Shown in pieces: positions 26,490 to 33,536 of a DNA stretch of 35,050 nucleotides (position 1 is the stretch's first letter; every line of letters starts with the position of its first letter). Both the position numbers and the translations under genes were made by a program. The stretch is from an uncultured Clostridia bacterium (lineage in GTDB: Bacteria > Bacillota > Clostridia > TANB77 > CAG-508), in assembly GCA_948485625.1 (NCBI GenBank), contig CAOMRW010000022.1, positions 1 to 35,050 of the forward strand, written 5' to 3'. Under the pieces are notes generated by a model that worked only from the letters and a program-made list of their open reading frames with translations, had not been told where the DNA came from and searched no databases.

Positions 26490-26520
26490 TTGGGAGAGTA
26501 GTTTTCTATTCTCCCAATTT
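26490..26520 (+). terminator. Rho-independent terminator after the 62-residue gene
   Basis: A 12-bp stem TTGGGAGAGTAG / CTATTCTCCCAA with TTTT loop (26490-26517), one G-U pair, runs into TTT. Confidence 0.75.
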
Positions 26521-26543
26521 TATAAAAGTAGGAGATGAATGAG

Positions 26544-27845
26544 ATGAGTAATAAAACAGAACCACGAACATTAGCTGGATTTATGGAGTTAATGCCAAAT
26601 GAACAAATATTATTTGAGCAAATTAAAGAAAAAATAGAAAAGATATATCAAAGATTTGGTTTTTTACCACTAGATACACCAATATTGGAATTATCAGAAG
26701 TATTACTTGCAAAAGCTGGTGGAGAAACTGAAAAACAAATATATAGATTTGAAAAAGGTGATACAGATATTTCAATGAGATTTGATTTAACAGTACCACT
26801 TGCTAAATATGTAGCAAAAAATTATGGTAATTTAAGTTTTCCTTTTAGAAGATATCAAATAGGAAAAGTGTATCGTGGAGAAAGAGCCCAAAAGGGGAGA
26901 TTTCGTGAATTTTATCAATGTGATATAGATATTATAGGAGATGGAGAATTAAGTGTAGTAAATGATGCAGAACTTCCTAGCGTTATTTATAATGTATTTA
27001 AAGAATTAGGATTTGATGATTTTACAATTTGCATTAATAATAGAAAGATTTTAAATGGATTATTTGAGAGCTTAAATCAAAAAGAAAATTCAACAGAGAT
27101 TTTAAGAATAATTGATAAAATAGAAAAAATAGGAAAAGAAGCTGTAATTGAGGAATTAGAGAAAATTAATGTTTCAAGACATTCTATAGATAAAATAATA
27201 AATTTTATAGAAATAGATGGAACAACAGATGAGAAACTTCAAAAATTAGAAGATTTAAATATAGAAAGTGAAATATTTAAATTAGGTATTGAAGAATTAA
27301 CACAAGTTATAAAAAATGTAAGATGTTTTGGAATTCCTGAGGAGAATTTTAAAGTTGATTTAACAATTGCTAGAGGATTAGATTATTATACTGGAACTGT
27401 ATATGAGACATTTTTAAATCAATATAGAGAGTTAGGAAGTGTATGTTCTGGTGGCAGATATGAAAGCTTAGCAGAATTTTATACAGATAAGAAATTGCCA
27501 GGAGTAGGAATATCAATTGGTTTAACAAGATTGTTTTATAAATTGAATGAGTTAAACTTAGTGAGAGCTGATAAAAAATCAATAGCAGAAGTGTTAATTG
27601 TTCCAATGGTGGATGATTTGAGTGTTCCAATAAAAATCGCAAATGATTTGAGAAATAAAGGTATTAATACAGAAATTTTCTTAAATGATAAGAAATTAAA
27701 AGCTAAAATGAAGTATGCTGATAAACTTGAAATTCCTTATGTTATTGTTATTGGTGAGGATGAGATTAATAAAGGGATTGTTAAGGTTAAAGATATGATA
27801 ACAGGAAATGAAAAGGAATGTTTAATTGATGATATAAAATTTTAA
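26544..27845 (+). CDS. hisS: Histidyl-tRNA synthetase
   Basis: The protein has 433 residues. ATG 26544 is chosen over ATG 26535 because AGGAGA (26530-26535) overlaps the earlier start. Class II motifs: FRRYQIGKVYRGERAQKGRFREFYQCDID (motif 2), the histidine-specific GLDYYTGTVYET and SGGRYESLAEF, and motif 3 GVGISIGLTRLF. The C-terminal anticodon-binding domain (VLIVPMVDDLSVPIKIANDLR) is complete. It charges tRNA-His. The terminator of the preceding gene lies just upstream; no T-box leader is visible. Confidence 0.94.
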   Translation: MSNKTEPRTLAGFMELMPNEQILFEQIKEKIEKIYQRFGFLPLDTPILELSEVLLAKAGGETEKQIYRFEKGDTDISMRFDLTVPLAKYVAKNYGNLSFPFRRYQIGKVYRGERAQKGRFREFYQCDIDIIGDGELSVVNDAELPSVIYNVFKELGFDDFTICINNRKILNGLFESLNQKENSTEILRIIDKIEKIGKEAVIEELEKINVSRHSIDKIINFIEIDGTTDEKLQKLEDLNIESEIFKLGIEELTQVIKNVRCFGIPEENFKVDLTIARGLDYYTGTVYETFLNQYRELGSVCSGGRYESLAEFYTDKKLPGVGISIGLTRLFYKLNELNLVRADKKSIAEVLIVPMVDDLSVPIKIANDLRNKGINTEIFLNDKKLKAKMKYADKLEIPYVIVIGEDEINKGIVKVKDMITGNEKECLIDDIKF

Positions 27846-27871
27846 AATATATTTAATTATTTTTTAAAACT

Positions 27872-27925
27872 AGGTCTTTAATTTTCACTTTTTACATAAA
27901 AAAGTGAAGATTAAAGACCTGGTTT
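27872..27925. terminator. Bidirectional terminator between hisS and the Crp/Fnr gene
   Basis: A long stem joins 27872-27893 (AGGTCTTTAATTTTCAC...) to 27899-27920 (...GTGAAGATTAAAGACCT) with a short ACATA loop, A-rich on one side and T-rich on the other. Confidence 0.85.
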
Positions 27926-27935
27926 TCTATTACTA

Positions 27936-28568
27936 TTATTTGTATAGTAAAGTAATTTTATTACCATTTTTTCTTATAAAACCATCATCTTTTAAAGATT
28001 TTAATTCTCTCATCATAGCACTTCTATCAACACTTAAATAATCAGCTAAATCTGTTAATGAAAAAGGAAGAGAAAACGTTTGACTTAGATTTCTTGTGGA
28101 TAAGATATTGAAATATCCACATAATTTTTCACGGATAGAACGTTTTGTTAATATTTCAACTCTTGTATTTAAATCCATAACTTTATTTAAAATCAAATTA
28201 GAAAAGTTTTCTGATAATATCTGATGGAATTTACAATTGTTTGTACATTTTTGATGTATATTATCATATATAAAAAATAGTACATCACAATTTTTTTTAG
28301 CTTCTACAGAAAGCTCATTATTAATAGTAACAATATAAAAAGCTTCACCAAAAATATCATTTTTAGTAAAATGTTCTATTATTGATTTATCTCCATTTAA
28401 GTCATATCTAACTAAATCAGCTTCACCATTTAATAATATACATATTTGATTTCTTTTTTGTATGTATGTAGTTATTGTTTGATTTTTTCTAAATGATTTT
28501 TTTTGAACGTTTTTACAAGTATGAGAAAAGTCATTTAAAAAGTTTTCTATATTTAAATTTGAATTCAT
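27936..28568 (-). CDS. Crp/Fnr-family transcriptional regulator
   Basis: The 210-residue protein has an N-terminal cyclic-nucleotide-binding-type fold (ICILLNGEADLVRYDLNGDKSIIEHFTKNDIFGE), a dimer helix (LILNKVMDLNTRVEIL) and a C-terminal winged helix (LTDLADYLSVDRSAMMRELKSLKDDGFI). The cyclic-AMP-binding residues of Crp are not apparent, and there is no N-terminal cysteine cluster of classic FNR. Scattered cysteines could still sense redox or metal. It is divergent from nrdD, and two palindromes GTTGC-N4-GCAAC lie between, so it probably controls nrdDG and itself in response to anaerobic or redox state. A complete ribosome binding site precedes the ATG. Confidence 0.88.
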   Translation of the reverse strand: MNSNLNIENFLNDFSHTCKNVQKKSFRKNQTITTYIQKRNQICILLNGEADLVRYDLNGDKSIIEHFTKNDIFGEAFYIVTINNELSVEAKKNCDVLFFIYDNIHQKCTNNCKFHQILSENFSNLILNKVMDLNTRVEILTKRSIREKLCGYFNILSTRNLSQTFSLPFSLTDLADYLSVDRSAMMRELKSLKDDGFIRKNGNKITLLYK

Positions 28569-28617
28569 GTTATACCTCCATGTTCAATAGGGATGTTTCC
28601 TCCTGGAAATTGTTATA

Positions 28618-28647
28618 ATTATATAATAAAAAAGTTGCATTTGCAAC
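28618..28647 (-). promoter_or_regulatory. Crp/Fnr-type site and promoter of the regulator gene
   Basis: The palindrome GTTGC-ATTT-GCAAC (28634-28647) covers the -35 area of a minus-strand promoter with -10 TATAAT at 28623-28618. A site over the -35 fits autorepression, but activation is not excluded. Confidence 0.6.
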
Positions 28648-28733
28648 AGAAAGTTTGTAATATAATTGTAATAAAACATGTAACCTTAGAGATAAGCCGA
28701 GAAAAAAAATAAAAAAAAAGTTTTTTGGTTTTT

Positions 28734-28774
28734 GTTGCTTTTGCAACAGAAAAAGTATTTTCTTGATATATAAT
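28734..28774 (+). promoter_or_regulatory. Crp/Fnr-type site and promoter of nrdD
   Basis: The palindrome GTTGC-TTTT-GCAAC (28734-28747) lies exactly 100 bp from the other site. The -10 TATAAT is at 28769-28774. The site centre is about 41 bases before the expected transcription start, the classic position for class II activation by Crp/FNR, and no consensus -35 exists. Confidence 0.65.
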
Positions 28775-28848
28775 AAACACATAAAAAATGAGCAAACACA
28801 AAAGCTAATTAAAGTAATATTGTGGAAAATGAAGGAGGAAATGCAAAA

Positions 28849-30975
28849 ATGAAAATTATTAAGAGAGATGGAAGAGTTGTAGATTATGATAGACAAAAAA
28901 TCTCAATAGCAATTCAAAAAGCAAATGAAGAAGTAAAAGGAAGAGAAAAAGCTACTAAGGAAGAAATAAAAGGAATAATTCAAGATATTGAAGAGTTAAA
29001 TAAAAAAAGAATGTTAGTAGAAGATATACAAGATTTAATAGAACAAAAATTAATGGAAATAGGAAAATATGAATTAGCTAAAAGATATATTGTTTATCGT
29101 TATAATAGAGCATTAATAAGAAAATCCAATACAACAGATGAGTCAATACTAGGATTAATAAGAAATGAAAATAAAGAATTAGCAGAAGAAAATTCAAATA
29201 AAAATACAATGCTTGCTTCAACTCAAAGAGATTATATAGCAGGAGAAGTTTCAAGAGACTTAACAAATAGATTATTGTTGCCAGAAAAAATAGTAAAAGC
29301 ACATCAAGAAGGAATTTTGCATTTCCATGACGCAGATTATTTTGTACAACCTATATTTAATTGCTGTTTAATAAATATTGCTGATATGTTAGATAATGGT
29401 ACAGTAATGAATGGAAAACTAATGGAAAGTCCAAAGAGTTTCCAAGTTGCATGTACAATTACAACACAAATAATTGCTGCTGTTGCAAGTAATCAATATG
29501 GTGGACAATCAGTTGATTTAAAACATTTAGGAAAATATTTAAGAAGAAGTTATGACAAATTTAAAAAAGAATTAACAAATGAATATAAAGATAAACTATC
29601 AGAAGAAATGATAGAAGAAATTACACAAACAAGATTAAGAACAGAATTAAGACAAGGTGTCCAAACAATACAATATCAAATAAATACTTTAATGACAACA
29701 AATGGTCAAGCTCCTTTTGTAACATTATTCTTACATTTAGAAGAAGATGATCCATACAAAAAAGAAAATGCAATGATAATTGAAGAAGTATTAAAACAAA
29801 GATATAAAGGTATTAAGAACGAAGAAGGTGTATATGTAACACCAGCATTTCCTAAGTTAGTATATGTTTTAGATGAACACAATTGCCTAAAAGGTGGAGA
29901 ATATGATTATTTAACAAAATTAGCTGTTAAATGTTCATCAAAAAGAATGTATCCTGATTATATATCAGCTAAAAAGATGAAAGAAATATATGAAGGAAAT
30001 GTATTTAGTCCAATGGGATGTAGAAGTTTATTATCACCTTGGAAAGATGAAGATGGAAATTATAAATTTGAAGGAAGATTTAATCAAGGTGTTGTTAGTA
30101 TCAACTTACCACAAGTAGCAATAATAGCAGATGGTGATGAAGAAAAATTCTGGAAATTATTAGATGAAAGACTAGAAATATGTAAAGAAGCATTAATGTG
30201 CAGACATTATGCATTATTAGGAACAACATCTGATATAAGCCCAATACATTGGCAATATGGAGCAATAGCAAGACTAAAAAAAGGTGAAAAAATAGATAAG
30301 CTATTATTTGGTGGGTATTCAACAATTTCATTAGGATATATAGGAATATATGAAATGACAAAAGTAATGAAAGGTGTATCACATACAGAACCAGAAGGTC
30401 GTGAATTTGCATTAAAAGTAATGAATTATCTAAAAGATAAAACAGCACAATGGAAAAAAGAAACAAATATAGGATTTGCATTATATGGAACACCAGCAGA
30501 AAGTTTATGTTATAAATTTGCAAGACTAGATAAAGAAAAATTTGGAACAATAAAAGATGTTACTGATAAAGGATATTATACAAATTCATATCATGTTGAT
30601 GTTAGAGAGAAAATAGATGCATTTGATAAGCTTGAATTTGAAAGCGAATTCCAAAAATTATCAACAGGTGGAGCAATATCATATGTAGAAATACCAAACA
30701 TGCAAAAAAATCTACCAGCATTAGAAACAGCAGTTAAATTTATTTATGACAATATTACATATGCTGAATTTAATACTAAATCAGATTTTTGTCATGAATG
30801 TGGATTTGATGGAGAAATTGTAATAAATGATAACAATGAATGGGAATGTCCAAATTGTGGAAACAAAGACCATAGTAAGATGAATGTTGTAAGACGTACT
30901 TGTGGATACTTAGGAGAAAATTTCTGGAATGCAGGAAAAACTAAAGAAATAAAACAAAGAGTATTACATATGTAA
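28849..30975 (+). CDS. nrdD: Anaerobic (class III) ribonucleoside-triphosphate reductase
   Basis: The protein has 708 residues. ATG 28849 is chosen because AAGGAGG is at 28832-28838; an earlier frame would include that site. An ATP-cone (IIKRDGRVVDYDRQKISIAIQKA, about 1-95) gives allosteric control. The reductase barrel follows. The C-terminus has the zinc site C-x2-C...C-x2-C (CHECGFDG, CPNCGN) and the glycyl radical loop RRTCGYLGENFWNAGK with the radical probably on Gly686. It reduces ribonucleotides to deoxyribonucleotides without oxygen, using a radical made by NrdG, which is the next gene. Confidence 0.95.
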   Translation: MKIIKRDGRVVDYDRQKISIAIQKANEEVKGREKATKEEIKGIIQDIEELNKKRMLVEDIQDLIEQKLMEIGKYELAKRYIVYRYNRALIRKSNTTDESILGLIRNENKELAEENSNKNTMLASTQRDYIAGEVSRDLTNRLLLPEKIVKAHQEGILHFHDADYFVQPIFNCCLINIADMLDNGTVMNGKLMESPKSFQVACTITTQIIAAVASNQYGGQSVDLKHLGKYLRRSYDKFKKELTNEYKDKLSEEMIEEITQTRLRTELRQGVQTIQYQINTLMTTNGQAPFVTLFLHLEEDDPYKKENAMIIEEVLKQRYKGIKNEEGVYVTPAFPKLVYVLDEHNCLKGGEYDYLTKLAVKCSSKRMYPDYISAKKMKEIYEGNVFSPMGCRSLLSPWKDEDGNYKFEGRFNQGVVSINLPQVAIIADGDEEKFWKLLDERLEICKEALMCRHYALLGTTSDISPIHWQYGAIARLKKGEKIDKLLFGGYSTISLGYIGIYEMTKVMKGVSHTEPEGREFALKVMNYLKDKTAQWKKETNIGFALYGTPAESLCYKFARLDKEKFGTIKDVTDKGYYTNSYHVDVREKIDAFDKLEFESEFQKLSTGGAISYVEIPNMQKNLPALETAVKFIYDNITYAEFNTKSDFCHECGFDGEIVINDNNEWECPNCGNKDHSKMNVVRRTCGYLGENFWNAGKTKEIKQRVLHM

Positions 30976-30984
30976 TTTGAAAAA

Positions 30985-31084
30985 TCGACCAATGGGGACG
31001 TTGTTTAATTGGTTGAAAATAAGTGAAAATTAGTATTATAAGAAATTAATATTCAACCAATTAAACAACGTCCCCATTGGTCGA
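30985..31084. repeat. Nested paired palindrome (copy 2) between nrdD and nrdG
   Basis: Two 33-bp arms (30985-31017, 31052-31084) are perfect reverse complements, 34 bases apart. Each arm is itself a hairpin: TCGACCAAT, then a loop beginning GGGGACG, then ATTGGTTGA with one G-U pair. It lies inside the nrdDG operon, so it may lower or time nrdG transcription. Confidence 0.9.
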
Positions 31085-31103
31085 CTGGCTTTAGGAGGAA
31101 ATT

Positions 31104-31631
31104 ATGAATTATGCAGATATAAAAAAAGTAGATGTAGCAAATGGAGAAGGTGTTAGAGTTTCCGTATTTGTAAGTGGATGTAATCATCATTGTAAAGGAT
31201 GTTTTAATGAATGTGCATGGGATTTTAATTATGGAAATGAATTTACAGAAAAAGAAGAAAAAGAAATAATAAATTATATGGACCATGATTATATTGAGGG
31301 ATTAACTCTTTTAGGTGGAGAACCATTAGAACCAAAAAATCAAGAAGGTTTATTACCATTAGTCAAAAAAGTTAAGGAAAAATATCCAAATAAAAATATA
31401 TGGTGTTATACTGGATTTGATTTTGAAAGAGATGTTATGGGTACAATGGCAAAAAATAGTGAAACAACAAGAGAATTGCTTAAATATATAGATGTAGTTG
31501 TAGATGGGAAATTTGAAGAAGAGAAGAAAGATTTAAAATTACAATTTAGAGGTTCTTCTAATCAAAGAATTTTAGATGTTCAAGAAACTTTGAAAACAGG
31601 AGTATTACACAAAGAAGAAAAATATAGATAA
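31104..31631 (+). CDS. nrdG: Anaerobic ribonucleotide reductase activase
   Basis: This 175-residue radical SAM activase has C-x3-C-x2-C at Cys26, Cys30 and Cys33 (GCNHHCKGC) and the glycine-rich LTLLGGEPLEP. The length and the trailing LQFRGSSNQRILDV match NrdG. With SAM and a [4Fe-4S] cluster it makes the glycyl radical on NrdD. It follows nrdD with a paired palindrome between them. Ribosome binding site AGGAGG lies before the ATG. Confidence 0.93.
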   Translation: MNYADIKKVDVANGEGVRVSVFVSGCNHHCKGCFNECAWDFNYGNEFTEKEEKEIINYMDHDYIEGLTLLGGEPLEPKNQEGLLPLVKKVKEKYPNKNIWCYTGFDFERDVMGTMAKNSETTRELLKYIDVVVDGKFEEEKKDLKLQFRGSSNQRILDVQETLKTGVLHKEEKYR

Positions 31632-31651
31632 ATTTATTTTAAAAATTTTGT

Positions 31652-31682
31652 AAAAAAATAGCAAATACTTGCTATTTTTTTA
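31652..31682 (+). terminator. Rho-independent terminator after nrdG
   Basis: A perfect 13-bp stem AAAAAAATAGCAA / TTGCTATTTTTTT (31652-31664, 31669-31681) around ATAC. Confidence 0.85.
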
Positions 31683-31723
31683 TGTAATTATATAATAATA
31701 AAAAAAATAAGGAGGTAATGTCT

Positions 31724-32386
31724 ATGATTATGGATTTGCCAAATGAGTTTTATTATGGAACTACTATTCAGAAGAATGATGCTTATGTGATAGATGGAGA
31801 ATTAAAAATACGGAGAACAGTATCATTTAGGAACGTTGTAAAGGAATTGACTTTTAATTTAAAAGGTGGGAAAAATATATGTGCATATTGTGGAAAAAGT
31901 ATTGAATATAGTAAAATGACAATTGACCATGTATATCCTCAGACAATGGGAGGTCCTACTATAACTAATAATTTAGTACCTGCTTGTAGAAAATGTAATT
32001 CTGATAAAACAGATATGACTTTTGAAGAATATATGGAGTGGTGTAGTTTTTCGACAGAAGATGAGCAAAAAAAGTTTTTGAATCTATTAAGAAGAAAAAA
32101 AGAGGGAATGAGAAGAAGAAAGGAATATCAGATTCCTGAAGATTGGATTTCGAAAAAACGGATAACTACTATTTTACTTGATGTGAAATTAGAGGATTGT
32201 TCACAAACAAAGAAATATAGGAAGATTGAATCATTTTTCAATGAGTATCAATATTTCCAGAAACCAATTGTCCTTGATAAAAATAGATTCTTGATTGATG
32301 GATATAATACTGTTATTTTTGCTAAAGACCATCATATATTAGAGATACCTATAATTCAATTAGATAATGTAGAAGTTATATTATAA
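31724..32386 (+). CDS. HNH endonuclease-type protein with ParB-like C-terminal segment
   Basis: The protein has 220 residues. ATG 31724 is chosen because AAGGAGG (31709-31715) lies only two bases before an in-frame ATG at 31718. The HNH core is complete: CAYC (Cys53, Cys56), TIDHVYPQTMGG (Asp68, His69), NNLVPACRKCN (Cys88, Cys91). A basic middle (LRRKKEGMRRRKEY) is followed by a C-terminus reading VLDKNRFLIDGYNTVIFAKDH, which resembles the DGYHR-type motif of ParB-like domains. The HNH part should bind zinc and a catalytic metal and cut DNA. The partner or target is unknown; no modification gene is adjacent, so classical restriction is unlikely. The gene is monocistronic. Confidence 0.75.
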   Translation: MIMDLPNEFYYGTTIQKNDAYVIDGELKIRRTVSFRNVVKELTFNLKGGKNICAYCGKSIEYSKMTIDHVYPQTMGGPTITNNLVPACRKCNSDKTDMTFEEYMEWCSFSTEDEQKKFLNLLRRKKEGMRRRKEYQIPEDWISKKRITTILLDVKLEDCSQTKKYRKIESFFNEYQYFQKPIVLDKNRFLIDGYNTVIFAKDHHILEIPIIQLDNVEVIL

Positions 32387-32416
32387 ATAGAAAGTAGATT
32401 TTCTACTTTCTATTTT
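32385..32416 (+). terminator. Rho-independent terminator after the HNH gene
   Basis: A perfect 13-bp stem AAATAGAAAGTAG / CTACTTTCTATTT (32385-32397, 32403-32415). Confidence 0.8.
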
Positions 32417-32426
32417 AAATTTTTTT

Positions 32427-32585
32427 AAATTCTAATATATAAAGATTACTGTAATGCAAAACAAAAAGAATCTACAAGAGAATACATACTTTATATTCTA
32501 ATTTATTTAGATTACTTATTAGCAATTGCAAATCTTATAAAAAGCTTTAGTGCATGCTCCTTTATATTCTAATATATGTAAATTA
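32427..32585. repeat. Three degenerate direct repeats, about 66 and 71 bases apart
   Basis: Copies at 32427-32449, 32492-32514 and 32563-32585 share (TAT)ATTCTAATWTATNNARATTA. A fourth weaker copy begins at about 32638 inside the end of gatD. Spacing near 66-75 is in the CRISPR range, but the copies differ at several positions and no cas gene is present. They may be a decayed array, or simple AT-rich repeats. Confidence 0.45.
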
Positions 32586-32643
32586 TTATTATAATATGGA
32601 TGAAGTGATACTATTTATAATGTGATAAGATAATATTTATATT

Positions 32644-33385
32644 CTATTTTAAAAATCTATTTAATAATTGTGTTCTACACAAATTTTCAAATTCATCATT
32701 TAATGGTTCTAAAGATATATTCTCATTATATTTTTTATCTAAGCAATATTTTATTATATAATCACAAAGTTCAGGATTTTTAGAAAGAAGAGGTCCATGT
32801 AAATAAGTTGCAATAACATTTTTTTCAAAATAACCTTCTTCAGTATCTTCAAATTTATTTCCATTTCCAAATAAAACTTTTCCAAAAGGATTAGAAATAT
32901 TAAATGTTTGTCCACCATGATTTTCAAATCCTATTATTTTTGAATTAATATTATTTAAGTTTGCTTCTATAACAATATTTCCAATACATCTTTTTTTTCT
33001 ATCTGGATTAGCTTCTGTATAATAATCAAATATTTCAAGACCAGGAATTATATTTCCATCAACATCTTTGTAATACTTACCAAACAATTGATATGCACCA
33101 CAAATTAGTAAAAAGAATACACCATTTTGAAAAGCATCTTTAATATTATTTTTATATTTTAATAAATCATTAGATAAAATATTTTGTTCATTATCAGCAC
33201 CTCCGACCTGCAAATACAATATCATATGAGTTGAAATCAGGGGGCAAGTCTCCAATTGAATATGTATCAATTATGCAAGTATATCCACGAGATTCAATTC
33301 TATATTTTAGAACTTGTATATTTCCATAATCACCATAAAGTTCTAACATATCAGGGTATAAATATAATATTTTTAATTCTTTCAT
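32644..33385 (-). pseudogene. gatD: Lipid II isoglutaminyl synthase glutaminase subunit GatD, frameshifted
   Basis: The start is ATG 33385 (MKELKILYLYPDMLELYGDYGN), after a GGAGGAAC ribosome binding site. Reading continues to DIVFAG and then derails (RRC stop), because one extra base is present at 33205. Without it the frame continues GGGADNEQ, as expected for this glutamine amidotransferase. The rest is intact, with the nucleophile in LLICGAYQLFG and the catalytic His in TYLHGPLL. GatD hydrolyses glutamine and passes ammonia to MurT to amidate D-Glu in lipid II. The single base may be an assembly error or a true mutation. Confidence 0.85.
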
Positions 33386-33406
33386 TTTAGTTCCTCCTCT
33401 TTTAAA

Positions 33407-33536
33407 TGAAACATTTGGGACAGTCCAAAAATGTTTCATTTCTTGTGTTGAAATTTGTCGAAAGCTGTAAGTGCTATTGCATTTGACAGGATTCGACAAA
33501 TATTTGAAACATTTTAGGACTGTCCCAAATGTTTCA
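33407..33536. repeat. Nested paired palindrome (copy 3) between murT and gatD
   Basis: Arms 33407-33438 and 33505-33536 (32 bases each) are reverse complements with one mismatch. Each arm is a hairpin: TGAAACATT, then a loop with GGGACAGTCC, then AATGTTTCA. The spacer holds another 10-bp inverted repeat (ATTTGTCGAA / TTCGACAAAT). The right arm overlaps the last codons of murT. Confidence 0.9.

Noticed and set aside
32427..32585. Intact CRISPR array
   Set aside because: Repeats differ from each other, spacing is irregular and no cas genes are present.
33386..33499. N-terminal extension of GatD from within the palindrome
   Set aside because: The frame only translates the repeat; the conserved start MKELKILYLYPD at 33385 has its own ribosome binding site.
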